From an uncultured Bacteroidales bacterium (lineage in GTDB: Bacteria; Bacteroidota; Bacteroidia; Bacteroidales; F082): a DNA stretch of 38,111 nucleotides. The stretch lies in NCBI GenBank assembly GCA_946407975.1, contig CAMJQC010000023.1:1-38111 (forward strand). The letters run 5' to 3'. The notes under the pieces are model-generated. The model was not told where the DNA came from and did not search any database. It worked only from the letters and a program-made list of their open reading frames with translations. The translations under genes were made by a program, and so were the position numbers. Below are positions 1 through 7,615 of the stretch, in pieces (position 1 is the stretch's first letter; each line of letters opens with the position of its first letter).

Positions 1-679
1 GACCTTAAACGTTCCTCAGGACGTCTGGGGCGACGGCTCAGGATACCAGATGCTGATCGACGCCGACGCTACGGCTTACGGCACCATCATCCCAACATCA
101 GGCGGCCTCACCAGCAGCGGCGACGCTCCTGCCAGCACCTACGACGAGTTCGAGTACAAGATCCCGGAAAACGCCGACGGATCCATGAGCACCCAGAACG
201 TTATCGTCACCGGTTCCATCTCCATCGAGATCCCTGCCGGCACCTATGACTGGTGCATCACCAACCCGACGCCAGGCGACCGTATCTGGATCGCTTCCTC
301 TAACGGCAACATTCCTGGCCGTTACGACGACTTTGAATTCGAAGCCGGAGTCGAATATGTGTTTACCGTCACATTCGGCGGACAAAACGACCAGGTCGAC
401 CTTACCACCGACGGTAGCAGCAACGCCACCAACTTCAACGGCGTCGTTGAAAACAGCATGAACCTCTACCCGAACCCGACCAACGGCAACGTGAAGATCG
501 AAGCCGAAGGCATGAACCACGTCACCGTGGTCAGCGTCCTCGGACAGGTCGTCTACGACGCCCAGGTCGAAGGCAACGAGACCATGCTCAACATGGCTCA
601 GTTCAACGCCGGCGTCTATGTCGTCCGCGTCAACACCGTGAACGGCATCATGACCAAGCGCGTGACCGTGGTCAGATAA
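1..679 (+). CDS. T9SS-sorted DUF2436 (gingipain-like) protein, C-terminal fragment
   Basis: The reading frame is already open at base 2, so the start lies outside the window. The visible part begins with a DUF2436-type segment (DVWGDGSGYQ, then LIDADATAYG), with IPAGTYDWCITNP and GRYDDFEFEAG further on. These match the non-catalytic haemagglutinin/adhesin domain in the Porphyromonas gingipains and HagA as I know it. The last ~75 residues are a type A T9SS sorting domain (NLYPNPTNGNVKIE, then VLGQVVYD, GVYVVRVNT and a basic end MTKRVTVVR). The protein is therefore probably exported by the type IX system and anchored or released at the cell surface. Whether a protease domain precedes it cannot be seen. 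A strong terminator follows the stop. Confident about the domain and sorting signal, not about the role of the whole protein. Confidence 0.85.
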   Translation, partial: TLNVPQDVWGDGSGYQMLIDADATAYGTIIPTSGGLTSSGDAPASTYDEFEYKIPENADGSMSTQNVIVTGSISIEIPAGTYDWCITNPTPGDRIWIASSNGNIPGRYDDFEFEAGVEYVFTVTFGGQNDQVDLTTDGSSNATNFNGVVENSMNLYPNPTNGNVKIEAEGMNHVTVVSVLGQVVYDAQVEGNETMLNMAQFNAGVYVVRVNTVNGIMTKRVTVVR

Positions 680-750
680 ATCAACTTGCCAAGGTAAGGC
701 GGGGCTTCGGCCCTGCCTCGCCGAGGCGATGCGATCATACGACTGAAACG

Positions 751-787
751 AAAGACGGCTCCCATTCTTGGGGGCTGTCTTTTTTTT
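751..787 (+). terminator. Rho-independent terminator after the DUF2436 gene
   Basis: AAAGACGGCTCCC pairs with GGGGGCTGTCTTT around a short loop and is followed by a run of T. It lies about 70 bases after the stop at 679. Confidence 0.85.
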
Positions 788-894
788 GTGACGGGATCGG
801 TTGGATTGAATCCTCGTATCACACGTCTGACATGTGATCTTTCTGAACACGCGTCCTATCTGGAAACGGACCGAAACGGTTTTAACGGATGGAA

Positions 895-918
895 AGAGAC
901 GATGCACGCATCGTCTCT
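895..918. repeat. Palindromic repeat, GAGACGATGC family
   Basis: AGAGACGATGC, a 2-base loop, then GCATCGTCTCT: a perfect 11-bp inverted repeat. One arm recurs as GTAGAGACGATGCA at 6757-6770, between sufD and sufS, so this is probably a dispersed palindromic repeat. There is no T run, so it is not a classical terminator. Confidence 0.6.
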
Positions 919-1171
919 ACTTATATACGCCATGATATGAAGTCTCTACACGAAGAAATATGTTGTCTGTGGCGGGAGAACACGACTGGAATTGTTGAGG
1001 AATCGTTACCGGATCGCCACGATTAAAGATAAGGTGTATCGTTCGAGATCGCCAGTCAGGCCCGCAATGACCTTTCGACAAGCTCAGGTACCTCTATATC
1101 CACGATCACTCTGCTGATAGCTGACCGCTAAATAATCCTGTTAAAAACACTTCAATTCAAAAACAGTTTCT

Positions 1172-1179
1172 TAATTTTG
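1172..1179 (+). promoter_or_regulatory. Bacteroidota -7 promoter box (TAATTTTG)
   Basis: TAATTTTG fits the TAnnTTTG consensus. Transcription should start a few bases downstream, which rules out the in-frame TTG at 1177 as start of the next gene and favours ATG at 1201. Confidence 0.6.
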
Positions 1180-1200
1180 CGCAATAAATACTACAAAACG

Positions 1201-3009
1201 ATGAAAACGTGTCGCTTACTATCTCTGCTATCCCTTCTTCTCCTGTTTTCCTGCCAGAAACCCGACATGCAAACATTAAGCGACCATTATCCCGTTTTCA
1301 AAACCATCTATTCGCTGGAAGACCCAAACACCGATTCCTGTCGGTTGCTCCTAAACCGTGTCAAGGACACCCTCAACGAGGAGAGGATGCTTTCGGATTT
1401 CCCAGCCGACTATTACGAATACCAGATCCTCATCGCCGAGATACAATATAAAAGCGACGATTGGCAAATCAATCCGACTGAAATAGAAAAAGCCATCAAG
1501 TTCTACCACAGCACCTTAAGAGATGAAAAAATCAAGTGGCAGTTACTGAAACAGGAATACATGCATGCACGCGCGCACTATTACATGGGCGTCAATAAGG
1601 ATGAAGAACAAGACGACATCGAATCCGTCAACCAGTTTTTGCAGGCACTGAAAATCCTTGACAACATGTCAGACGTAAGGAACAGACGCCTGCCTGAAGC
1701 CATAAAGAGCAAAATCAATCATTTTAAAGGACTGACTTACAACAGAATAGGATGGGCTTTATACAATACGGGTGCTTGGGATGCCGCCATCGAAAACCTG
1801 CATAACGCAAACCAATGTTTCGAAAAAGAAGGCCTTCAAAAAGCCATCGCCCTCAACTATGAACTCATCGGCGACATGTCGTACTGTCTGAAAGACGATC
1901 TGCGCTACCTTACCTATTATAAAAAAGCCGACAGCATCACCAACAGCATTAACGACGACGATGACCTATTGCAATTCAACCTGGCAAGAAACCAGTTGAG
2001 ATACAATTACAACAGAGATAAAAAACAAGACGCTTACGAAAGACTTAAAAAACTCTTCCGGGAAGACGAAGACAACGCGTTGAATCCGCTCGTGGCAAAA
2101 ACCCTAGCCGACTTTTACTATGAGGATGCAATATACGATTCCGCCATATATTACTATGAGAAGAGCTTCCCCATGAACAACCTGAACACGGTCGAGACCT
2201 TCAGCAAACTGATAAACAGCTATAACAAGATAGGAAAGACCGAACAAGCCCATCAATATGCATTATCATTGGCACAGAAAGGCCAAAACATCATGACCAC
2301 AACAGGCGTGCGATCCAACGAAGTAAAACTGTATGAAAAATACAAAGCAGACAGAAAACAAGCACTCCTTCAAAAGAAATTCGCACAAATAACCATGCTG
2401 CTCTTAGGAGCGATCATCGCCGTCATACTCATCAATCTGATAAGAAACACGCATAGAGCGAAACAGAAACGAAAAGAGGAAAAGAAACACCAGGAAGAGA
2501 CCATACTGCTTCAAAACGAAATCGAACAAAAGATAGAAGAGACAAAAAACAAAGACGAAAAAATAAAACATCTTCAAAACCGGCTTGAGAAAACCGAAAG
2601 TCAGGAAAATGCCGAAAAGCAAAAGCTAGAAGAGAAGCTGGACAAGCTGATGAAAAACCCGACGTGCAAGAAGCTGATCGAAAAAGTCAACTCAGAATTC
2701 ATCAAATCGAACCTCAATTACTCCAACCTCCACCTAACGGAGACCCAAAAGGCGAAGATATTTCTCGCCATTGACGATGAGTTCCCTGGTTTTTCGCATA
2801 AGATGACAGAAACGTACCCGCGTCTGACACAACTTGACCTTTTGTATTGCGTACTTTACATCCTAGGAATCAACGAAAAACAAGCGGCAGCCCTAACGGG
2901 AAAGACCTATCAAGCCGTATGGGCAAGGTCTGCAAAAATGCATGAAATCTTCAACAGTAGTGCAGACATAAAGTTTATACTTTATGACATGCTGAAAACC
3001 TGGAAGTAA
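1201..3009 (+). CDS. Membrane-anchored TPR regulator with C-terminal HTH-like domain
   Basis: 602 residues from ATG 1201. The N-terminus is a lipoprotein-like signal (hydrophobic run ending LLLFSC, Cys about residue 18). It is followed by helical TPR-type repeats (for example NRIGWALYNTGAWDAAIENL and KTLADFYYEDAIYDSAIYYY). A single transmembrane helix is near residues 397-415 (TMLLLGAIIAVILINLI), then a Lys/Glu-rich coiled coil to about 480. The end (YPRLTQLDLLYCVLYILGIN, then KQAAALTGKTYQAVWARSAK) resembles the LuxR-like HTH of Bacteroidota TPR regulators. In that family a periplasmic TPR part senses a signal and a cytoplasmic HTH acts on DNA. The target is not evident. The lipobox together with a later helix is an odd topology. 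It has its own promoter and no close partner upstream. Confidence 0.7.
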   Translation: MKTCRLLSLLSLLLLFSCQKPDMQTLSDHYPVFKTIYSLEDPNTDSCRLLLNRVKDTLNEERMLSDFPADYYEYQILIAEIQYKSDDWQINPTEIEKAIKFYHSTLRDEKIKWQLLKQEYMHARAHYYMGVNKDEEQDDIESVNQFLQALKILDNMSDVRNRRLPEAIKSKINHFKGLTYNRIGWALYNTGAWDAAIENLHNANQCFEKEGLQKAIALNYELIGDMSYCLKDDLRYLTYYKKADSITNSINDDDDLLQFNLARNQLRYNYNRDKKQDAYERLKKLFREDEDNALNPLVAKTLADFYYEDAIYDSAIYYYEKSFPMNNLNTVETFSKLINSYNKIGKTEQAHQYALSLAQKGQNIMTTTGVRSNEVKLYEKYKADRKQALLQKKFAQITMLLLGAIIAVILINLIRNTHRAKQKRKEEKKHQEETILLQNEIEQKIEETKNKDEKIKHLQNRLEKTESQENAEKQKLEEKLDKLMKNPTCKKLIEKVNSEFIKSNLNYSNLHLTETQKAKIFLAIDDEFPGFSHKMTETYPRLTQLDLLYCVLYILGINEKQAAALTGKTYQAVWARSAKMHEIFNSSADIKFILYDMLKTWK

Positions 3010-3157
3010 ATATTAGAATCATTGATAATCAATAATATAATATCAATTTTATTTCTTTTTATTGATTTTCTGGAAAAATGCTTTGAAAAAAATCATTATT
3101 GAATTGATTTTTAAAAATATAACTTAAGAATCTTTTACTTAAAAGAAATGTTTTTCA

Positions 3158-3187
3158 TTGACAAAAAAACAGATAAGACTACTTTTG
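3158..3187 (+). promoter_or_regulatory. Full Bacteroidota promoter (TTG-N19-TACTTTTG)
   Basis: TTGAC at 3158-3162 and TACTTTTG at 3180-3187 are 19 bases apart counted from the TTG, the classic -33/-7 spacing. It lies in AT-rich DNA just before the small HTH gene. Confidence 0.75.
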
Positions 3188-3212
3188 CAATGAAAAACAA
3201 ATCGAACCAACT

Positions 3213-3446
3213 ATGAATTACAACAAAGACATTCACATTGGCAGCATGATCCAAAACGTCATGAAAGAGCAGGGACGTAACGTGTCCTGGTTCGCCAAAC
3301 AAGTCTGCTATGAAAGATCTAACATTTACAAACTTTTCAAAAGAAAAAGCATCGATATCGATTTGCTCATCCGTATTTCTGAGATTCTCGGTTATGATTT
3401 CATAAAAGAATACTCAAAAAATCCCAAAAAAAGCAAGGGTGAGTGA
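3213..3446 (+). CDS. Small XRE-like helix-turn-helix protein
   Basis: 77 residues, essentially one DNA-binding domain. IGSMIQNVMKEQGRNVSWFA, then KQVCYERSNIYKLFKRKSID and LLIRISEILGYDF give the helix order of the short XRE-like HTH proteins common in Bacteroidota. The basic tail (SKNPKKSKGE) may add DNA contacts. The ATG at 3213 is right for a promoter ending at 3187; an earlier ATG at 3190 is out of frame. It has its own promoter and terminator, so it is a single-gene unit. Targets are unknown; it could be an autorepressor or a partner of the TPR regulator just upstream, but only proximity suggests that. Confidence 0.7.
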   Translation: MNYNKDIHIGSMIQNVMKEQGRNVSWFAKQVCYERSNIYKLFKRKSIDIDLLIRISEILGYDFIKEYSKNPKKSKGE

Positions 3447-3496
3447 TATCGGGCTACATGATATACTCTATTTTCAATCTACTTTACTATTTTACT

Positions 3497-3518
3497 AAAA
3501 GCTGCCTAGGCAGCTTTT
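3497..3518 (+). terminator. Terminator after the HTH gene
   Basis: AAAAGCTGCCTAGGCAGCTTTT is a perfect 22-base palindrome about 50 bases past the stop. Because it is symmetric it may work on both strands. Confidence 0.65.
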
Positions 3519-3530
3519 CTAATATACACA

Positions 3531-3554
3531 AAAGCCCCGGCCAAACCGAGGCTC
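3531..3554 (-). terminator. Terminator for tRNA-Ala (minus strand)
   Basis: On the minus strand AGCCTCGG pairs with CCGGGGCT (one G-U) and is followed by TTTT. It sits 9 bases after the tRNA 3' end. Confidence 0.7.
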
Positions 3555-3562
3555 CAAAGCGG

Positions 3563-3635
3563 TGGAGGATACCGGACTCGAACCGGCCACCTTCAGATTG
3601 CGAACCTGACGCTCTACCAGATGAGCTAAACCCCC
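3563..3635 (-). tRNA. tRNA-Ala (anticodon CGC)
   Basis: The minus strand folds as a 73-base cloverleaf: acceptor GGGGGTT/ATCCTCC, D stem GCTC/GAGC, anticodon stem TCAGG/TCTGA with loop TTCGCAA, T arm GCCGG-TTCGAGT-CCGGT, discriminator A. The anticodon CGC reads Ala codon GCG, and the G3-U70 pair that marks alanine tRNAs is present. The acceptor has a T6-T67 mismatch. The full CCA end is not encoded (CCG follows). Confidence 0.88.
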
Positions 3636-3645
3636 ATTTGCGGCG

Positions 3646-3653
3646 CAAAAATA
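3646..3653 (-). promoter_or_regulatory. -7 promoter box for tRNA-Ala (TATTTTTG)
   Basis: On the minus strand TATTTTTG lies 10 bases before the first base of the tRNA, the right place for a Bacteroidota promoter. Confidence 0.6.
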
Positions 3654-3771
3654 CAAAAAATGTACATTCTGAAGCGTCAGGAACGAAAAAAACAAAAAAG
3701 GAGGTGGCGAAAACACGCCACAACCCATAAATAAAAGTGATAAACATAATTCAGCACATAGAGAAAAAGAC

Positions 3772-3779
3772 TAATTTTG
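3772..3779 (+). promoter_or_regulatory. -7 promoter box (TAATTTTG)
   Basis: TAATTTTG stands 27 bases before the kinase start codon; a GGAGAG stretch between them may help ribosome binding. Confidence 0.6.
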
Positions 3780-3806
3780 CAAACTTAAAAACGGAGAGAT
3801 AAAGAC

Positions 3807-4715
3807 ATGCAAGTTGAAGAATACATCCTATTGAGAGTCAACGCCTTGCTTCATGCGCAAGATGCAAAGATCGTGAAACGCCTCGAAGGCGGCATGAGCA
3901 ATTACACCTATGTCGTGGAATGCCAAGGCGAGCACTATACTTACCGCGTACCTGGCAAATATGCCGAACGTTTCGTCGACCGCGAAGAGGAATGGCAAAA
4001 CATCCAGGAAGTGGACAAAATCGGGCTGAACAACGTGACCAACTATGTGGAAATACGCACGGGCGAAAAAATGGCCGAATACGTCGAAGGCACCATCATG
4101 TCGGACACAGACGTGTTTTCCTACAACGCCATGTCGGTAGCCGCACTGAAGAAACTCCATGGCAGCAACCTGAAGTTCAAAGACTACAACGCCTTTGGCC
4201 GTCTTGATGTCTACGAAGGCTACTGCAAGGAGATGGGATTCGTCTTCCCGAAAGAATACGCCGAACTGCGCCAGCACCTCGAAGCATTGCGGAAGGCCCA
4301 TGCCAATGCGCCCGTCGTTCCCTGCCATTGCGACTACCAGCCTACCAACCTCGTCATCAGCGGCGACAGACTCTACGTCTTGGACTGGGAATTTGCCGGC
4401 ATGAACGACCCGTTCTACGACATTGCATGCTATGGCAATGCAGGTCTCGACAAGGCCTTGTCGCTGCTCGAAGCCTACGTCGGTCACAAGCCCACCCACG
4501 AAGAACTGAGCCGCCTCTACTTCCACCGCGCCTTCCAGTGCCTGCAGTGGTACACCGTGGCCATCTTCAAGGACAAAGTCGGCCTCAGCCAAGACCTCAA
4601 CCTTGACTTCAACGCTATCGCCCAGATGTTCTTCAAAATGGCTGACGACCTGATTCGCAAAAGCGACGACGAGAACGCCACGCCCGACCTGAAGAGCAAC
4701 GTTTATTTCAAATAA
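3807..4715 (+). CDS. LicA-like choline/ethanolamine kinase family protein
   Basis: 302 residues with the aminoglycoside/choline kinase fold. The N-lobe has a glycine-rich phosphate loop (EGGMSNYTYVV). The C-lobe has the Brenner catalytic motif HCDYQPTN (H-x-D-x4-N) near residues 173-180 and the metal-binding motif LDWEFAGMNDPFYDIA. LicA-type enzymes phosphorylate choline or ethanolamine for head-group or surface decoration. The substrate here is inferred from family only, and another small alcohol is possible. It is a single gene with its own promoter. Its stop (4713-4715) directly abuts the stop of the convergent DUF59 gene (4716-4718). No nucleotidyltransferase (LicC) partner is seen beside it. 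Confidence 0.8.
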   Translation: MQVEEYILLRVNALLHAQDAKIVKRLEGGMSNYTYVVECQGEHYTYRVPGKYAERFVDREEEWQNIQEVDKIGLNNVTNYVEIRTGEKMAEYVEGTIMSDTDVFSYNAMSVAALKKLHGSNLKFKDYNAFGRLDVYEGYCKEMGFVFPKEYAELRQHLEALRKAHANAPVVPCHCDYQPTNLVISGDRLYVLDWEFAGMNDPFYDIACYGNAGLDKALSLLEAYVGHKPTHEELSRLYFHRAFQCLQWYTVAIFKDKVGLSQDLNLDFNAIAQMFFKMADDLIRKSDDENATPDLKSNVYFK

Positions 4716-5072
4716 TCAATACAGGAAATCGGAAGGCGAATAATTGTAGTCGCCATCCAGTCCGAGTTCGGCTTTGGCCTCGTCTGTCAACATATCGATG
4801 CTCCAAACGGGGTCGAAGGTGAGCTCCACGTCAGCTTTCCGAACGCCCATGATGGCTTCCACCTTCTGCTTTACCTCGGCAGGTAACACCTCCGCTACAG
4901 GACAGTTGGGAGCCGTCACCGTCATGACAATTTTTACGTTGCCGTCCGCATCGACGTCAACGCCATAGACGAGATGCAAGGTCCAGATATCCAACGGGAT
5001 CTCTGGGTCGTAGATGGTCTTTAAGACCGAAATGACCGTCTCGCGCAACGTGTTGATATCTTCCTGGTTCAT
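4716..5072 (-). CDS. DUF59/MIP18-family Fe-S assembly protein (SufT-like)
   Basis: 118 residues, nearly all one DUF59 domain. It shows the family pattern around YDPEIPLDIWTLHLVYGV and TVTAPNCPVAEVLPAEV with the conserved Cys, then VRKADVELTFDPVWSIDML. Members help Fe-S cluster maturation or delivery. Here the role is supported by position: it is the last gene of the suf operon, and its start overlaps the sufE stop by four bases (5069-5072), so the two are probably translationally coupled. The PaaD branch of the family is less likely as no phenylacetate genes are present. Confidence 0.88.
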   Translation of the reverse strand: MNQEDINTLRETVISVLKTIYDPEIPLDIWTLHLVYGVDVDADGNVKIVMTVTAPNCPVAEVLPAEVKQKVEAIMGVRKADVELTFDPVWSIDMLTDEAKAELGLDGDYNYSPSDFLY

Positions 5073-5497
5073 CGCTTGTCCTCCTGTAGTTTGAAGGCCT
5101 CGGCATAAAGCATCATCTGCTTCAGCATGGCCAAAAGACCGTTGGAACGCGTCGGCGAGAGGTGCTCTTTCAGACCGATCTCATCCAAAAACGACATGTC
5201 GGCTGCCAAGATGTCGGAGGGTGTCTGACCCGAGAACACCTTGATCAGCAAATAAACGATGCCCTTGGTGATGACGGCATCGCTGTCGGCGGCAAAATAC
5301 ACCTTGCCCTCCTTGAGCTCGGCGCTTAACCACACGCGCGACTGGCATCCGTTGATGAGATGCTGCTCGTCACGGTATTGGTCCTCAATCATGGGACACT
5401 CCTTCCCCATCTCAATCAGCATGGCGTAACGATCCATCCAATCGTCAAACATCGAGAAATCCTCAACGATGCTATCCTGTATCTCTTTGATTGTCAT
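5069..5497 (-). CDS. sufE: SufE sulfur acceptor
   Basis: 142 residues, the usual length for SufE. The sulfur-accepting cysteine is in LINGCQSRVW, and the family motifs DSDAVITKGIVYLLIKVFSG and LKEHLSPTRSNGLLAML follow. SufE takes persulfide sulfur from SufS and passes it to the SufBCD scaffold in the cytoplasm. It lies 18 bases after sufS and overlaps the DUF59 gene by four bases, consistent with one transcript. Confidence 0.95.
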   Translation of the reverse strand: MTIKEIQDSIVEDFSMFDDWMDRYAMLIEMGKECPMIEDQYRDEQHLINGCQSRVWLSAELKEGKVYFAADSDAVITKGIVYLLIKVFSGQTPSDILAADMSFLDEIGLKEHLSPTRSNGLLAMLKQMMLYAEAFKLQEDKR

Positions 5498-5515
5498 AGT
5501 TCTGTTTTTTATTGT

Positions 5516-6742
5516 TTATCTCAACATCAGTGCAGCACGCTTCACGGCCGCAACGAAGGCATCCACTTCTTCAAGCGTGTTATACATGGCGAACGAAGCT
5601 CTGACCGTCCCCGGGATGCCAAACCGCGTCATGACAGGCTCGGCGCAATGGTGCCCCGTACGCACCGCTATCCCCATCTTGTCAATAATCGTGCCCAAAT
5701 CATAAGGATGCACCCCCTTTACGACGAAAGACACCAGACCGCTTCGGTTTTTCGCCTCACCGATAAAGCGAATGCCCTCAATGCCACAGAGTCGGTCGAC
5801 AGCAGCATGCAACAATGTGGCCTCATGACTTTCAACGGCGCTTCTGTCAAGACGCTGCAAGAAACGAATAGCCGCTTCAAGGCCCAAGGCGGCCCCGACA
5901 TTGGGCGTCCCAGCCTCAAATTTATAAGGCAAAACGTTGAAGGTCGTCCTCTCAAAACTGACGACATCCACCATCTCGCCTCCGAATTGGTAAGGCGGCA
6001 GTTTCTCCAGCCATTCCGCCTTGCCATACAACACGCCTACCCCCATGGGGGCATACATCTTGTGTCCGGAAAAGACGAAGAAGTCACAGTCCAAGTCCTG
6101 AACGTCGATGGGCATATGCGCTACGCTTTGTGCGCCATCGATGACGACGGGGATGCCTTTTTCATGGGCCATCCTGACCATCTCCTTGACGGGATTGATG
6201 GTGCCCAGGACATTGGAAACGTGCGCAACAGCAACGAGCTTCGGTCTCTGATCCAACAGTTCCGAATAACAGTTCAAGTCCAACTCCCCTTGATCGCTCA
6301 TCGGGATGACAAGCAGATTGCCATGATGCCGTTGCACCATCTGTTGCCATGGCACAAGGTTAGAGTGGTGTTCCATCGCCGAGACCAGCACCGTGTCGCC
6401 TTCTTGAATGAAAAAATGCTCGAACGAGGTCGCCAAAAGATTAACCGATTCCGTGGTGCCTCTCGTGAAGATGACCTCGCGGGCCTCACGGGCATGGATG
6501 AAGTCTGCCACCGTCTTTCGGGCATTCTCGTAGGCCTCCGTCGCCTTCTGGCTCAGATAATGCACCCCGCGGTGAATGTTGCAGTTCTCGTTCAGATAAT
6601 ACGCACGTTCCCGCTCAATGACACATAATGGCTTCTGGGTAGTGGCGGCATTGTCGAAATACACCAGCGGCTTCCCATAGACCTCTTGGTCAAGGATAGG
6701 AAACTGTTTCCTGATGGATTGTATGTCAAACGATTCGTTCAT
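5516..6742 (-). CDS. sufS: SufS cysteine desulfurase
   Basis: 408 residues, full length for the group II (SufS/CsdA) desulfurases. The PLP lysine is K228 in SGHKMYAP, and the persulfide cysteine is C366 in RTGHHCAEPVM. The aldolase-like substrate and cofactor motifs NAATTQKP, TRGTTESVN and DGAQSVAHMP are intact. The enzyme converts L-cysteine to alanine and an enzyme-bound persulfide that SufE collects. It is the fourth gene of the operon. The short gap to sufD contains half of the GAGACGATGC palindrome seen near 900. Confidence 0.96.
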   Translation of the reverse strand: MNESFDIQSIRKQFPILDQEVYGKPLVYFDNAATTQKPLCVIERERAYYLNENCNIHRGVHYLSQKATEAYENARKTVADFIHAREAREVIFTRGTTESVNLLATSFEHFFIQEGDTVLVSAMEHHSNLVPWQQMVQRHHGNLLVIPMSDQGELDLNCYSELLDQRPKLVAVAHVSNVLGTINPVKEMVRMAHEKGIPVVIDGAQSVAHMPIDVQDLDCDFFVFSGHKMYAPMGVGVLYGKAEWLEKLPPYQFGGEMVDVVSFERTTFNVLPYKFEAGTPNVGAALGLEAAIRFLQRLDRSAVESHEATLLHAAVDRLCGIEGIRFIGEAKNRSGLVSFVVKGVHPYDLGTIIDKMGIAVRTGHHCAEPVMTRFGIPGTVRASFAMYNTLEEVDAFVAAVKRAALMLR

Positions 6743-6756
6743 TTGTCAGTATATTG

Positions 6757-6770
6757 TAGAGACGATGCAC
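6757..6770. repeat. Partial copy of the GAGACGATGC palindromic repeat
   Basis: GTAGAGACGATGCA equals one arm of the palindrome at 895-918. It lies in the 43-base gap between sufD and sufS; the second arm is not intact. Confidence 0.5.
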
Positions 6771-6785
6771 TGTCGCTGCGGTCAA

Positions 6786-7613
6786 TCATATTTTTGAATA
6801 ATCGATGTCAAAATTGTACTCTTTGGGATGGGAACAACGCAACACGCAGTTCTCGCAACTCGACAGCTCGCCACGCAACCGGCGCTTAATCATGTCGTCG
6901 ATATGGATCCGAAGGTCCTCGTTGCCGATGTGGTTGCTGATTTCGGCCGCAAAGGCATACATCAGCAGGATCCTCGCATTGGCCTTGCTGATGCCGCGTT
7001 GCCGCATGTAGAACATGGCCTCCTGATCCAACTGTCCTGTGCTGGTGCCATGCGAACACTTCACGTCGTCGGCATAGATCTCCAGGAAGGGCTGCGTATT
7101 GATTTTGGCCGTAGGAGTGAGCAGGATATTGCTGTTGTTCTGCTGGGCATCTGTCTTCTGCGCATCGGGCGCTACATAGACATGTCCGTTGAAAACGGCG
7201 GTGGCTTCTTCATCCAGGATGCCCTTGAATTTCTCGTTGCTCTTGCAGTGCGGCACATTGTGGTTGATTTTCAGACGATTCTCGACATGCTGTTTCTTGT
7301 CGATCAGATAAAGGCCGTAGATTTCCGTCTCAGCGCCTTCCCCGTCCAAATCGACATGGAAGCTGTTGCGAATGTCACCGCTGTTGAAGGAGATCACCAC
7401 GACCTTCAGCCTGCTGTTGGCCAGTTGCTTAATCTTATAGGTATTGGCAATGGTGGCGTCATCGTTGACGTTTTGCAAGACATACAGCTCGAGACGGGCG
7501 TTCTCGTTCAGGGTAATCTCCGAGCTCATCGCCTCCGACGACAGGTGTGCGTCATCGTGGTATTCGATGATCTCACGGCTTTGGTTGACGGCTAAGATAA
7601 GTTGATTGTCCAT
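6786..7613 (-). CDS. sufD: SufD Fe-S scaffold subunit
   Basis: 275 residues from ATG 7613. An in-frame TTG at 7619 also exists, but ATG 7613 is better placed behind AAGGAGC. The C-terminal beta-helix region has the SufB/SufD signature KCSHGTSTGQLDQEAMFYM and GISKANARILLMYAFAAEI, including the histidine thought to take part in cluster assembly. SufD pairs with SufB and two SufC subunits. It is shorter at the N-terminus than the E. coli protein. It ends in a cysteine-rich tail (SCENCVLRCS) that I do not know from E. coli SufD. sufC ends three bases upstream of its ATG. Confidence 0.93.
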   Translation of the reverse strand: MDNQLILAVNQSREIIEYHDDAHLSSEAMSSEITLNENARLELYVLQNVNDDATIANTYKIKQLANSRLKVVVISFNSGDIRNSFHVDLDGEGAETEIYGLYLIDKKQHVENRLKINHNVPHCKSNEKFKGILDEEATAVFNGHVYVAPDAQKTDAQQNNSNILLTPTAKINTQPFLEIYADDVKCSHGTSTGQLDQEAMFYMRQRGISKANARILLMYAFAAEISNHIGNEDLRIHIDDMIKRRLRGELSSCENCVLRCSHPKEYNFDIDYSKI

Positions 7614-7615
7614 AA

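Larger units (their letters stand above)
680..1171. other. Intergenic region without a convincing gene
   Basis: About 490 bases separate the two genes. It holds the terminator at 751-787, a perfect palindrome at 895-918 and, near 1070-1088, a stretch reading CCTTTCGACAAGCTCAGG, a motif common in many bacterial genomes. No open frame here has a plausible start, promoter or family resemblance. Confidence 0.6.

Noticed and set aside
98..907. Minus-strand open frame opposite the DUF2436/T9SS gene
   Set aside because: It runs through the real gene's terminator and the downstream spacer and encodes a Val/Asp/His-rich shadow peptide.
1070..1088. CCTTTCGACAAGCTCAGG as a specific regulatory site
   Set aside because: This motif is widespread in many bacterial genomes and nothing here ties it to a gene.
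3443..3730. Open frames on both strands across 3.44-3.75 kb
   Set aside because: They run through a well-formed tRNA-Ala and its terminator, so they are not genes.
5360..6628. Long plus-strand open frame (422 codons) opposite sufS and sufE
   Set aside because: It is the antisense shadow of two clear enzymes with intact motifs; its translation shows no family resemblance, and no promoter precedes it.
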